A DNA stretch of 64,000 nucleotides from Sulfurimicrobium sp964552675 (GCA_964552675.1 CAZKHJ010000002.1:117271-181270); one strand, 5' to 3'; positions 39,166 to 48,148 are shown, numbered from the stretch's first letter. A program made the numbers and translations. Notes: generated by a model from the letters alone, not told the origin.

Positions 39166-40536
39166 TCAGAACGGCCGCATCAGCCCCACATGCCTGATCA
39201 GGATTTTGTAGATGTCGCGCTCGAAATCCGGCCGCCCGCTCGCCAGCAAGGCAGGAATTTCGACTTCATGCCGGGCGGTGCCGAGGTAGCGCCAGCCATC
39301 GAGGACATGCGCTTCCTCGACGTACCCTCCCCCGCCTTCCAGCAGCAGCGCCGGCCCGGCAAACGGCCAGGGCATGAGCTTGAGTTTTGCCAGCGCCGCC
39401 ATCAGGCGGGCGCTGTGCATGGAAGCGGCCTCCTTCCCCACACAGGCGCCCTTGCAACGGCCCTTGCCATGCGCGGGACAAGGCTGTTCGGGCGCCGTTT
39501 TTTCCAGCCCCAGCAAGCTTAAGCAAAGCTGGTGCGCACGGGCAAGATCATGCAGCCGCCGGTGCGCTTCCTTCGGCCCGGAATACAGGCCGTAAACATC
39601 GCCTGCCCGCGCAAAATCCACGTCATGGGCAAACACCAGTTCGGGCTGGAACACGCCAGCATCTCTCTCGGCCAGGCGCCAGCCGCACAGCGCCTCCTCG
39701 CCCGGCACGAGGCGATTGAGCGCGGGCCGCAACTGTTTCAGCAACCGCGCTTCCTGCAACTGCGCGCCGACCGGGCCGGCGCACTCGATCCACTCAAGCC
39801 GCCTGAGCAACTGGTTCAGACGTTCCTCCCCGGCAGCAAAATGCGTCAGGACGCGCTTCCTGACATTGCTGCTCTTGCCGACGAACAGCGGCACATTCTC
39901 CTCGCCATAAAAAATGTATACCCCATGCCCCTGCGGCAACTCATCCACGATGCCGGCATCCAGTTGCAGCGGCACGACGGGCTGCGCGGTGAGCTGGGAT
40001 ACCGCCTGGGAAATGGCTTCATGGGGAAGGTCGAGGTGAATCCGGTGCCAGAACTGGTGGATCAGCCGGGCATCGGCCAGCGCGCGGTGGCGTCCATCCA
40101 CCTGCAGCCCGTGACGTTCGATCAGCGCATCGAGGCTGTGTTTGTGGTGCTGCGGATACAGCTTGCGCGAGAGCTTGACGCTGCACAGCACCGTGGCGCG
40201 AAAATCGTGACCGGCACGCTTGAATTCGGCACGCAGGAAACCATAGTCGAAGCGTGCGTTATGGGCAACGAACAGCCGCCCTTCCAGCCGGGACAGCACC
40301 GCCCCGGCCAGCTCGGCAAAGCTTGGCGCATCCGCCACCATCGCATCGCTGATGCCGGTCAGACGCTCGATAAAGCCGGAAATGGGTACGCCGGGATTGA
40401 CCAGGCTGCTCCATTCGCTCACGCCCTCCGCACTGACCTCGACGATGCCGATTTCGGTAATGCGATCCGTCGCCGCCGTGGCGCCAGTGGTTTCCAGATC
40501 GACGAAAACCAGCGCGGGAGAAACTTGCGCCATCAA
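39166..40536 (-). CDS. DnaQ-like exonuclease fused to GIY-YIG (UvrC/Cho-type) domain
   Basis: A 456-residue fusion. Residues 1-175 are a DEDDh 3'-5' exonuclease (VFVDLETTGA, HNARFDYGFL, HRALADARL). From about 205 comes a GIY-YIG nuclease core (GHGVYIFYGEENVPLFVGKS with Arg in NVRKRVLTHF). A C-terminal region resembling the Cho family follows, with a Cys cluster CPAHGKGRCKGACVG near residue 355. Such fusions are known in betaproteobacteria and are annotated as epsilon-subunit-like exonucleases. A DNA-repair role is likely, but the exact substrate is unknown. It lies alone between amiC and ettA on the same strand. Confidence 0.88.
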   Translation of the reverse strand: MMAQVSPALVFVDLETTGATAATDRITEIGIVEVSAEGVSEWSSLVNPGVPISGFIERLTGISDAMVADAPSFAELAGAVLSRLEGRLFVAHNARFDYGFLRAEFKRAGHDFRATVLCSVKLSRKLYPQHHKHSLDALIERHGLQVDGRHRALADARLIHQFWHRIHLDLPHEAISQAVSQLTAQPVVPLQLDAGIVDELPQGHGVYIFYGEENVPLFVGKSSNVRKRVLTHFAAGEERLNQLLRRLEWIECAGPVGAQLQEARLLKQLRPALNRLVPGEEALCGWRLAERDAGVFQPELVFAHDVDFARAGDVYGLYSGPKEAHRRLHDLARAHQLCLSLLGLEKTAPEQPCPAHGKGRCKGACVGKEAASMHSARLMAALAKLKLMPWPFAGPALLLEGGGGYVEEAHVLDGWRYLGTARHEVEIPALLASGRPDFERDIYKILIRHVGLMRPF

Positions 40537-40559
40537 TACTTGCCCGGTCTGGTGAAAAA

Positions 40560-41957
40560 TCAGTTCGCGGCCAGCCTGGATTTGGCCAGCGGCGGGTTCT
40601 TGGCAAAGTAGCGCCGTATGCCGGAGAGGATGGCCTTGGCCATTTTCTCCTGATAGGCGTCATCGGTGAGCCGGTTCTCTTCATCGGGATTGGAGATGAA
40701 CGCGGTTTCCACCAGGATGGAAGGAATATCGGGGGATTTGAGCACGGCGAAACCGGCCTGTTCGACCGCGTTCTTGTGCAGGGTATTGATGCCGCCCAGT
40801 TCGTTGAGCACCGCCTTGCCCAGTTTCAGGCTGTCGTTGATGGTGGCGGTTTGCGACAGATCCAGCAGGGTGCGTGCCAGATAGGGATCCTTGACATCCA
40901 GGTTGACGCCGCCGATCAGGTCCGCCTCATTCTCCTTTTTCGCCAGCCAGCGCGCCGCAGCGGAAGTCGCGCCGCGTTCCGACAGCGCGAACACCGACGA
41001 ACCGCGCGCTTCCGGGCGGATAAAGGCATCGGCATGGATGGAGACGAACAGGTCGGCGCTGACCTTGCGCGCCTTGGCCACCCGGCCGTGGAGGGGGATG
41101 AAGTAGTCGCCATCACGGATCAGCACGCCGCGCATATGGGGTTCGTCATCGACCACGGCCTTGAGGCGCCGCGCAATGGCCAGCGTCACTTCCTTTTCAT
41201 GAGTGCCGCGCGCGCCCTTGGCGCCGGGATCCTCGCCACCGTGGCCAGCGTCGATGGCCACGGTAATCAGCCGCGTCACCTGCAGTTCGGATTTGCGTTT
41301 TTCGGCCTTGGGCGCTTTCTCGCTGGCAGGATTGCGCGCTTCCGGCAGGGATGGCCTGGGTTCGGCCAATTCAGACTTGGGTTCAACCTGGGTTTCCGGC
41401 GCAGCTGCCACAGCAGCAGGGCCGCCCTCGGCAGCTTGGCGCGGCGAACCCACCAGCGCCATCAGGGGATCGACTACTTGCGCCGGATAGATGTCAACCA
41501 CCAGGCGGTGGCCATATTCGCCCACCGGCGGCAGGGTAAAGACCGAGGGTTTGACCTCGGTCTTGAGATCCAGCACCACGCGCACCACGCCTGGCTTGAA
41601 ACGCCCCACCCGCACCAGTCTGATATATGGGTCCGCCTCGCCGACCCTGGAAGAAAGCGTGGTCAGCGCGGCATTGGGCTCGATGCCTTCAAGGTCGAGC
41701 ACCAGGCGCTCAGGGTCCTTGACAATCGAATGGGAAAATTTGACTGGAGCAGAAGTTTCCAGAGTAATGCGGGTATACTCGGCCGCCGGCCAGACCCGCG
41801 CAGCCGTCACCGTCGGCGCTGCATAAGCCGTATTGACGGCAAACAGGACGAGCAGAAAGCCCGCCCACATGGCGCCCAGGCCCAGCAGCAGCAACAGGCT
41901 GCGCCGCTCGGGTGCGCCGCTCAGATCGCGCCCATGCTCTGAAGCCGGATTAAACAT
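40560..41957 (-). CDS. amiC: N-acetylmuramoyl-L-alanine amidase with AMIN domain
   Basis: Periplasmic zinc amidase that splits septal peptidoglycan during cell separation. The 465 residues have an N-terminal hydrophobic segment (about 20-47, signal or anchor), an AMIN domain at about 50-150 (septal localisation), a Pro/Ala/Glu-rich linker and the Amidase_3 domain from about 230. The catalytic domain shows TVAIDAGHGGEDPGAKG, DLFVSIHADAF and ILVETAFISNP with the zinc His/Glu residues. It overlaps tsaE by 37 bases; the tsaE-amiC pair is conserved in proteobacteria. Confidence 0.95.
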   Translation of the reverse strand: MFNPASEHGRDLSGAPERRSLLLLLGLGAMWAGFLLVLFAVNTAYAAPTVTAARVWPAAEYTRITLETSAPVKFSHSIVKDPERLVLDLEGIEPNAALTTLSSRVGEADPYIRLVRVGRFKPGVVRVVLDLKTEVKPSVFTLPPVGEYGHRLVVDIYPAQVVDPLMALVGSPRQAAEGGPAAVAAAPETQVEPKSELAEPRPSLPEARNPASEKAPKAEKRKSELQVTRLITVAIDAGHGGEDPGAKGARGTHEKEVTLAIARRLKAVVDDEPHMRGVLIRDGDYFIPLHGRVAKARKVSADLFVSIHADAFIRPEARGSSVFALSERGATSAAARWLAKKENEADLIGGVNLDVKDPYLARTLLDLSQTATINDSLKLGKAVLNELGGINTLHKNAVEQAGFAVLKSPDIPSILVETAFISNPDEENRLTDDAYQEKMAKAILSGIRRYFAKNPPLAKSRLAAN

Positions 41958-42391
41958 TGCCTGCCTGCCTCCGTTGCCGCATTCAGTTCCACATCCCGCC
42001 CGCTATCGCGGATGCGGAGAACAATCTCCACATCCGCTGTGGGCAGAAATCCCGCCGCCTTTTCAGGCCATTCCACCAGACAGACCGCCGTCGGCTTGAA
42101 GTATTCGCGGAATCCTGAGCCTTCCCATTCCTCTGGGTCGGCGAATCTATATAAATCAAAGTGGTATAAGTTTAAACTAGAAACCACATAAGATTCAACT
42201 AGTGTATAGGTCGGACTTTTCACTTTTCCCTGATGACCCAGGCCGCGTAGAATGGCGCGTACCAGGGTGGTTTTCCCCGCGCCAAGGTCGCCGCGCAGAT
42301 AGAACACCAGGCCGGGACCGAGCGCTCTGGCCAGTTTGGCGCCCAGTTGGACAGTATCGTTTTCATCGGCGAGGAATCGCGCAATTTTCAT
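41921..42391 (-). CDS. tsaE: tRNA t6A-modification ATPase TsaE
   Basis: A 156-residue P-loop protein that with TsaB and TsaD makes N6-threonylcarbamoyladenosine at position 37 of ANN-decoding tRNAs. Walker A is RGDLGAGKTTLVRAILRGLG, followed by the family motif KSPTYTLVESY and YHFDLYRFADPEEW. ATG 42391 is chosen over one six codons upstream because GGAG stands seven bases before it. It leaves only 12 bases to the divergent queG start, so the two promoters must overlap each other's coding regions. Confidence 0.95.
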   Translation of the reverse strand: MKIARFLADENDTVQLGAKLARALGPGLVFYLRGDLGAGKTTLVRAILRGLGHQGKVKSPTYTLVESYVVSSLNLYHFDLYRFADPEEWEGSGFREYFKPTAVCLVEWPEKAAGFLPTADVEIVLRIRDSGRDVELNAATEAGRQCLIRLQSMGAI

Positions 42392-42403
42392 GTCTGGACT
42401 CCA

Positions 42404-43456
42404 GTGCAATTAAGGGATTACGGCGAACTGGCCGAAAAAATCAGGGGCTGGGGCAAGGAACTGGGTTTCCAGGCCATAGCCATCGGCACGACCGATCTTG
42501 CCCAGGCCGAGGCACGGCTGCAGGAATGGCTGGACCAGGGCATGCACGGCGAAATGGATTATATGGCAAGCCATGGCGTAAAGCGTAGCCGTCCCGGTGA
42601 ACTGGTGCCTGGCACGCGCAGCGTGATCAGCGCACGCATGGATTATCTGCCGCCCGGCGCATGCGACAGCGGGGCCGTCCTCGCCAGTCCGGACAAGGCC
42701 TTCATCTCGCGCTACGCACTGGGGCGCGATTACCACAAGACCCTGCGCGCCCGCCTGCAAAAGCTGGCCGACAGAATCCGGCAGGAAATCGGGCCGTTCG
42801 GCTATCGTGTCTTCAGCGACAGCGCACCGGTGATGGAAGTCGAACTGGCGGCCCGCTCGGGCCTCGGCTGGCGCGGTAAACACAGCATGCTGCTGTCGCG
42901 GGAGCATGGCTCATGGTTCTTTCTCGGCGAAATCTACACTGATCTCCCCCTGCCATCCGATACGCCGCAAAGCGACCATTGCGGCACCTGCCGGCGCTGC
43001 ATCGAAGCCTGCCCCACCCAGGCCATCGTCGCGCCCTATCGGGTGGATGCGCGGCGCTGCATTTCCTATCTCACCATCGAACTCAAGGGCAGCATTCCCG
43101 AACCGCTCAGGTCCTTGCTGGGCAACCGCATTTATGGCTGTGACGATTGCCAGCTGGTCTGCCCGTGGAACAGCTTTGCCCAGTCGAGCAGGGAAATGGA
43201 TTTTGCCGTGCGCCACGCCCTTGATCGCACAGAGCTGACCGCCCTGTTTGCCTGGAGCGAGGAGGAATTTCACACCCGAACCGCAGGCAGCGCCATCCAC
43301 CGCATCGGCCACGAGCGCTGGCTGCGCAATATCGCGGTAGCGCTGGGCAACGCCACGACCACGTCCGAGGTGGTTGCCGCACTGGCATCACACGGCAACC
43401 ATCCATCGCCACTGGTACGCGAGCATGTGGCCTGGGCTCTGGCGCGGCACCAGTAA
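42404..43456 (+). CDS. queG: Epoxyqueuosine reductase
   Basis: Last enzyme of queuosine synthesis on tRNA: reduces epoxyqueuosine using cobalamin and two 4Fe-4S clusters. The 350 residues carry the cobalamin-binding N-terminal part, the cluster ligands CGTCRRCIEACP near residue 195 and CDDCQLVCPW near 245, and a C-terminal HEAT-like tail. The start is ambiguous: GTG 42404 gives QLRDYGELAEKIRGWGKEL at the expected position, while ATG 42347 would run into tsaE. The tsaE/queG divergence is common in betaproteobacteria. Confidence 0.94.
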   Translation: MQLRDYGELAEKIRGWGKELGFQAIAIGTTDLAQAEARLQEWLDQGMHGEMDYMASHGVKRSRPGELVPGTRSVISARMDYLPPGACDSGAVLASPDKAFISRYALGRDYHKTLRARLQKLADRIRQEIGPFGYRVFSDSAPVMEVELAARSGLGWRGKHSMLLSREHGSWFFLGEIYTDLPLPSDTPQSDHCGTCRRCIEACPTQAIVAPYRVDARRCISYLTIELKGSIPEPLRSLLGNRIYGCDDCQLVCPWNSFAQSSREMDFAVRHALDRTELTALFAWSEEEFHTRTAGSAIHRIGHERWLRNIAVALGNATTTSEVVAALASHGNHPSPLVREHVAWALARHQ

Positions 43457-43499
43457 TCATGCGATGATTCCGACATTACTCAATAACGCGATAAACCCC

Positions 43500-44270
43500 A
43501 TGCAACAGAACGTTCACAAGCTGTTCGCCGAGATTGTTGATGTCCGTTATCCCAGAACCGCCTGCTCCGCCTGCGACCTGCGCGATCTGTGGTGCTTGCC
43601 GATCGGACTCAAGGGCGAGGAATTCCAGCAGCTGGACCGCATCATCAACCGCCGCAAGCGGGTAAAACGCGGGGAACATTTATACCGTATCGGTGACTCG
43701 TTCCGCTCCCTCTACGCCCTCCGCACCGGTTTTTTCAAAACCCTGTTCAATGGCGAGAACGGCCAGGAACACGTCACCGGCTTCCACATGACCGGTGAAC
43801 TGCTGGGACTGGACGCGATTTGCAATGACAGCCACAGCTGCAACGCCATTGCGCTGGAAGACAGCGAAATTTGTGAAATCCCCTATTCCGGGCTGGAAAG
43901 CCTGTGCCGCGAGATTCCCGCCTTGCAGCACCAGTTCCACAAGATCATGAGCCGCGAGATTTCACGCGACCACAACCTGATGGCATTGCTGTCGAGCATG
44001 AATGCCGATGAGCGCATCGCCGCTTTCCTGCTCAATCTGTCGCAACGTTTCGAGGTTCGCGGCTATTCATCCACCCAGTTTCACCTGCGCATGACGCGCG
44101 GAGAAATCGGCAGCTACCTGGGGCTCAAGCTGGAAACTGTCAGCCGCACCCTGTCGAAGTTCCAGGAAGAAGGCCTGATCAGCGTGCAGAACAAACTGCT
44201 TGCACTCAACGACCTGGCAAGACTGAAACAGATTGTGGAACGCGGCCACGCTCCTCTTCCAAAAAACTGA
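43500..44270 (+). CDS. fnr: FNR/CRP-family oxygen-responsive transcription regulator
   Basis: A 256-residue FNR homologue. The N-terminal cysteines (C22, C25, C32 in CSACDLRDLWC) and a later Cys in EICEIPYSG correspond to the four ligands of the oxygen-labile 4Fe-4S cluster, but the spacing between ligands two and three is six residues instead of the usual five. The recognition helix GLKLETVSRTLSKF keeps the Glu and Ser-Arg that read TTGAT half-sites. FNR activates low-oxygen respiration genes. FNR-like boxes in front of ccoI and ccoN make these obvious local targets. An in-frame ATG at 43464 is a possible alternative start. Confidence 0.93.
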   Translation: MQQNVHKLFAEIVDVRYPRTACSACDLRDLWCLPIGLKGEEFQQLDRIINRRKRVKRGEHLYRIGDSFRSLYALRTGFFKTLFNGENGQEHVTGFHMTGELLGLDAICNDSHSCNAIALEDSEICEIPYSGLESLCREIPALQHQFHKIMSREISRDHNLMALLSSMNADERIAAFLLNLSQRFEVRGYSSTQFHLRMTRGEIGSYLGLKLETVSRTLSKFQEEGLISVQNKLLALNDLARLKQIVERGHAPLPKN

Positions 44271-44344
44271 CCCTCCTCGGGCCGCATCGGCTCAGGCGCG
44301 GGGATCGTGCGATTTCCTTTTGACTGCTTCAGGGGTTCCTTAAA

Positions 44345-44857
44345 TCAGCCTTTCGACTGCAACATCACCACACGGTCCTTTGGCACCCGCCAGGTACCGG
44401 TCAAACGCCAGCGATTATCAATGTCTTCCAGAATCAGCCGCCACTTGCCTTCACCCAGTTCCTTGAGATGGCCTTCGTAATAACCTTCCCCGCGCTGGTT
44501 CAGGTTCACGATACGATCCATGCCGGCACGAGTCGGATGCAGCACCTTGAGCCTCAGCGTGGCTGGCAAGGCTGCTGAACTGCCATCCTGCAACATCACG
44601 CGCAACTGGCGGGGATCCGTGCCCACCATCAGCTGTGCCCGGATTTGCCGCGCCTGGGCGGCCTGGTCGCGCTCCAGCGTCTGGTTGATGGCCAGTCCTT
44701 TCTTGTAGTAATCGTCCTCCACCAGGCCATCCTCGGTCGTTGCCGCCAGCCATGCGGTGATGAAACCGGCCACGACCACTGCTGCCGGCCCGGCCATCAA
44801 AATCCACGGCCAGGGCTCGCGATACCATTGCCTGGGTTTGCTGATCATTTCAGTCAT
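44345..44857 (-). CDS. ccoH: cbb3 oxidase assembly protein CcoH / FixH
   Basis: A 170-residue protein with one N-terminal membrane helix (about residues 18-38, WPWILMAGPAAVVVAGFITA), the conserved EDGLVEDDYYKKGLAINQ just outside it, and a periplasmic beta-rich domain. FixH/CcoH helps assemble or mature the cbb3 oxidase and associates with the complex. It is the last gene of the ccoNOQPGH unit, 2 bases after ccoG. The Cys residues of some copper chaperones are absent, so direct copper binding is not supported. Confidence 0.92.
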   Translation of the reverse strand: MTEMISKPRQWYREPWPWILMAGPAAVVVAGFITAWLAATTEDGLVEDDYYKKGLAINQTLERDQAAQARQIRAQLMVGTDPRQLRVMLQDGSSAALPATLRLKVLHPTRAGMDRIVNLNQRGEGYYEGHLKELGEGKWRLILEDIDNRWRLTGTWRVPKDRVVMLQSKG

Positions 44858-44859
44858 GT

Positions 44860-46314
44860 CTATCTCACAAGAAAACTGGTTTTTTCATTCACGCCAATCG
44901 CAGCATTGTCCACATCCCGAACCTGGATATAAACCTGGGCAGTGCCCGGTTTCACTTGGTTTGGATCAACTCTCAGGCTGACGGAAACGGTGCGTGAGGA
45001 GGCAGCGCCCACTGCCAGCGGCAACGGATCGGCAGCGACCACTTCCAGGCCGGCCAGGCCAGAAGCGCTCAGCGCGTAGCGATGAGGCTGCTCATCCATA
45101 TTGATGATCTGCATACGATAGACATTTTCCAGCAGCCCCTCCTCCGTTTCCCGCACCAGCGTGGTCCGGTCACGCATGATATTGGCCTTGAGCGGCTGCC
45201 GCATGTAAAGCGCGGCGCCCAGGGCAATGCAGATGGCGGAGAGAATCGCCGTGTACACCAGCACGCGCGGGCGGAACACGTGCGCCAACATGCTGCGTTC
45301 GGTGAATTTTCCCAACATCACGTTTTCCGTGGAGTAACGGATCAGTCCGCGCGGGTAGCCCATTTTGTCCATCACCTGGTTGCAGCCGTCGATACAGGCA
45401 GCACAGCCAATGCATTCGTATTGCAGGCCCTGGCGAATGTCGATGCCGGTGGGACAGACCTGGACACAGATGCCGCAGTCGACACAGTCGCCCTTGCCAT
45501 CGGCACGGTAATCGCTGCCCTTCCTGCGCTGGCCGCGCGGCTCGCCACGCATCTCGTCATAGGTAATGATCAGGGTGTCGGGATCGAACATCACGCTCTG
45601 GAAGCGCGCATAAGGGCACATGTAGAGGCACACCTGCTCCTTCATCCAGCCGGCGTTGCCATAGGTGGCAAAACCATAGAAAAAGACCCAGAAAGTTTCC
45701 CACGGGCCCATGGAAAAACTTACGAATTCGCTGGCCAGTTCGGTAACCGGCGTGAAATAGCCGACAAAGGTAAAGCCGGTCCACAGCGATAGCACTATCC
45801 ATGCGCTATGCTTGGCTGTCCTGAGAGCGATCTTGCGGGCGCTCCACGGCTCCCTGTCGAGCTTGATGCGCTTCTGCCGGTCCCCCTCGATGCGGCGTTC
45901 CATCCACATGAACAGTTCGGTATAGACCGTCTGCGGACAGGCGTAGCCGCACCACAACCGCCCCGCCACGGCGGTAAAGAGGAACAGTGCCAGCGCCGAA
46001 ATCACCAGCAGACCGGTGAGGTAGATGAAATCCTGGGGAAAGAAGACGTAACCGAATACGTAAAACTTGCGCGTCAGCAAGTCGAACAGCACCGCCGGGC
46101 GATCGTTCCATGTCAGCCACGGCAAGCCATAAAACACCGCCTGGGTAAGCAGTACGCCCCATATCCGCAGGCTGGCGAAAACGCCGCTGACCGAACGTGG
46201 CTGGATTTTCTTGCGAACCGCATAAAGCGCGTCACCCTCGGGCTTGCCGGGGGCGGAATTACTCTGAACAACCGGATCCAAAACCTGCTCCTGAGGAAAC
46301 TCTCGCATCGCCAT
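44860..46314 (-). CDS. ccoG: cbb3 oxidase accessory iron-sulfur protein CcoG
   Basis: A membrane protein of about 484 residues with five N-terminal helices, two 4Fe-4S motifs in the middle (CVDCGICVQVCP and CIGCAACIDGC) and a C-terminal Ig-like periplasmic domain. CcoG is thought to reduce copper in the cytoplasm for delivery to the cbb3 oxidase. The conserved RLWCGYACPQTVYTE and EQVCLYMCPYARFQ segments are present. The start could be 46362, 46314 or 46308; the middle one avoids a low-complexity extension, but no strong ribosome site decides. A hairpin separates it from ccoP. Confidence 0.93.
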   Translation of the reverse strand: MAMREFPQEQVLDPVVQSNSAPGKPEGDALYAVRKKIQPRSVSGVFASLRIWGVLLTQAVFYGLPWLTWNDRPAVLFDLLTRKFYVFGYVFFPQDFIYLTGLLVISALALFLFTAVAGRLWCGYACPQTVYTELFMWMERRIEGDRQKRIKLDREPWSARKIALRTAKHSAWIVLSLWTGFTFVGYFTPVTELASEFVSFSMGPWETFWVFFYGFATYGNAGWMKEQVCLYMCPYARFQSVMFDPDTLIITYDEMRGEPRGQRRKGSDYRADGKGDCVDCGICVQVCPTGIDIRQGLQYECIGCAACIDGCNQVMDKMGYPRGLIRYSTENVMLGKFTERSMLAHVFRPRVLVYTAILSAICIALGAALYMRQPLKANIMRDRTTLVRETEEGLLENVYRMQIINMDEQPHRYALSASGLAGLEVVAADPLPLAVGAASSRTVSVSLRVDPNQVKPGTAQVYIQVRDVDNAAIGVNEKTSFLVR

Positions 46315-46363
46315 GCCCAGACAGATTGAAGCTGGCAAAGCGATGGGGGAAGCCCCTGTCAAT

Positions 46364-46393
46364 CCGGGCCGGGGAAAATTTCCGCCGGCCCGG
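46364..46393 (-). other. Intercistronic stem-loop between ccoP and ccoG
   Basis: CCGGGCCGG (46364-46372) pairs perfectly with CCGGCCCGG (46385-46393), and inner bases can extend the stem. No U-tract follows. A stem of this strength between the oxidase subunits and the assembly gene probably stabilises the ccoNOQP part of the mRNA or lowers ccoG expression. This is inferred from structure only. Confidence 0.5.
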
Positions 46394-46406
46394 TATTACT
46401 GTCGGA

Positions 46407-47306
46407 TTACTTGCCTTGCGACAGGCCGTACACATAAGCGGCCAGCAGGTGAACCTTGGCTTCGCCAAGAAAATCCTTCCATGCCGGCATCACGCCATTA
46501 CGCCCTTTGCTGATGGTTTCGGTCACCGCTGCTTCGGAACCGCCATACAGCCATATCTTGTCGCTCAGATTGGGGGCGCCCAGCGCCTGCATGCCGGTAC
46601 CCGCGGGAGTATGGCAGGCCGCGCAGATCTGCTCGAACTTGGGCTTGCCTGCTGCTGCCAGGCTGGCATCATGCTTGTGGCCAGAGAGCGAGAACACGTA
46701 GTTGGCCACCTCCTTGACACCGGCATCGCCCAGCACCGGGCCATGCGGTGGCATGATGCCACTGCGGCCATTCATGATGCTGGCCTTGATGGTTTCCGGT
46801 TCGCCGCCATACAGCCAGTCCTTGTCGGTCAGGTTGGGGAAGCCCCTGCTGCCGCCCGCATCAGAGCCATGACACTGGGAGCAGTAGGTCAGGAACAGGC
46901 GCTGGCCCATTTCCCTGGCCTTGGGGTCGGCTGCCACGGTTTTCAGATCCTGCTTCAGAAACTGGTTAAAGATCGGATCGTAGGTTTCCGCGGCATGCTT
47001 CATTTCGCCTTCCCACTGCCCTTTGGAGCTCCAGTTCCACATCCCCTGGTAGCTACCCAGACCGGGGTAAAGCGCAAGATACACCAGCGCGAAAACCACG
47101 GTGATGTAGAACATCCAGCTCCACCATGCCGGCAGGGGATTGTTCCATTCCGCCAGGTCGCCGTCCCACACATGGCCGGTGGTATCCACCGTGCCAGCTT
47201 TTTTCTTGATACTCATCGCCTTGAGGAATACCGCACAGCCGATAATGCTGACGAGGGTTATCCCCGCGACCCAGAAGTTCCAAAAGTCGCTTACAAAATC
47301 ACTCAT
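46407..47306 (-). CDS. ccoP: cbb3 cytochrome oxidase diheme subunit CcoP
   Basis: A 299-residue subunit that passes electrons to the catalytic core. There are two membrane helices in the first 90 residues, then two class I c-type cytochrome domains with heme motifs CSQCH near residue 145 and CAACH near 228, plus axial Met in GIMPPHG and GVMPAW. AGGAGG precedes ATG 47306 with ideal spacing, which sets the start over a longer frame. Order ccoN-O-Q-P is standard. An isolated Lys-rich loop after helix one (SIKKKAG) faces the cytoplasm. Confidence 0.96.
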   Translation of the reverse strand: MSDFVSDFWNFWVAGITLVSIIGCAVFLKAMSIKKKAGTVDTTGHVWDGDLAEWNNPLPAWWSWMFYITVVFALVYLALYPGLGSYQGMWNWSSKGQWEGEMKHAAETYDPIFNQFLKQDLKTVAADPKAREMGQRLFLTYCSQCHGSDAGGSRGFPNLTDKDWLYGGEPETIKASIMNGRSGIMPPHGPVLGDAGVKEVANYVFSLSGHKHDASLAAAGKPKFEQICAACHTPAGTGMQALGAPNLSDKIWLYGGSEAAVTETISKGRNGVMPAWKDFLGEAKVHLLAAYVYGLSQGK

Positions 47307-47316
47307 CTCTTCCTCC

Positions 47317-47502
47317 TTAGTGTTCCGCTGCGCGTGGCGCGGATTGCACATTGACCCTTGCGAATTCATCATCATCCAGCGGCAGGCGGGCAGCCTCGTC
47401 GAACGCCGTCTTGCGGCGTCCAGACCAGGCCCAGAACACGATGCCGAGGAAGGCGATGAAGGACACCACCGTCACGATTGATCTGAGATCGTTGATGTCC
47501 AT
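47317..47502 (-). CDS. ccoQ: cbb3 oxidase small subunit CcoQ
   Basis: A 61-residue protein with one membrane helix (IVTVVSFIAFLGIVFWAW, about residues 9-26) and a charged cytoplasmic tail (RRKTAFDEAARLPLDDDEF). CcoQ stabilises the interaction of CcoP with the CcoNO core. The start is ATG 47502, four bases after the ccoO stop, with GAGG just ahead of it inside the end of ccoO. The tail pattern with Asp/Glu cluster is typical of the subunit. Confidence 0.92.
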   Translation of the reverse strand: MDINDLRSIVTVVSFIAFLGIVFWAWSGRRKTAFDEAARLPLDDDEFARVNVQSAPRAAEH

Positions 47503-47506
47503 GGCT

Positions 47507-48127
47507 TTACCTCGTCGTCTTGATGGCAGTACCGAGGTTCTGCAGGTATGCAATCAGCGCATCCTGCTCGGTCTTGCCCTTGAGCTCGTCATTGGCCTTG
47601 GCGATCTGTTCATCGCTGTAGGGCAGGCCCAGAGTACGCAGCACCTTCATGTTGGCGGAAATATCCTTGCCCTCCAGGCTGGTTTCCTTGAGCCAGGGGT
47701 AGGCCGGCATATTGGATTCCGGCACCACGTCGCGCGGATTGTTGAGGTGCGTCCGGTGCCAGTCGTCGGAATAGCGGCCGCCGACACGGTGCAAGTCCGG
47801 CCCGGTACGCTTGGAGCCCCACTGGAAGGGGTGATCGTAGACATATTCACCCGCCACCGAGTAATGGCCATACCGCTCGGTTTCGGCACGGAAGGGGCGG
47901 ATCATCTGCGAATGGCAGTTGTAGCAGCCCTCGCGCTGGTAGATGTCGCGTCCCGCCAGTTGCAGCGCGGTATAGGGCTTGAGGCCCGCAACCGGCTGGG
48001 TGGTCGATTTCTGGAAGAACAGCGGCAGAATCTCGACCAGCATTGCCACGCTGACCACCAGCAGAATCAACACGATCATCAAGCCAATATTTTTTTCCAG
48101 CAGCTCATGCGATGAAGTTGCACTCAT
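47507..48127 (-). CDS. ccoO: cbb3 cytochrome oxidase monoheme subunit CcoO
   Basis: A 206-residue subunit anchored by one N-terminal helix (NIGLMIVLILLVVSVAMLVE), with one c-type heme site CYNCHSQMIRPF near residue 70 and the conserved region WGSKRTGPDLHRVGGRYSDDWH. It relays electrons from CcoP to CcoN. An AAGGAG site lies just before ATG 48127. The ccoN stop is 21 bases upstream, so the pair is coupled in one transcript. Confidence 0.97.
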   Translation of the reverse strand: MSATSSHELLEKNIGLMIVLILLVVSVAMLVEILPLFFQKSTTQPVAGLKPYTALQLAGRDIYQREGCYNCHSQMIRPFRAETERYGHYSVAGEYVYDHPFQWGSKRTGPDLHRVGGRYSDDWHRTHLNNPRDVVPESNMPAYPWLKETSLEGKDISANMKVLRTLGLPYSDEQIAKANDELKGKTEQDALIAYLQNLGTAIKTTR

Positions 48128-48148
48128 TTTTTATCTCCTTCCCTGATC

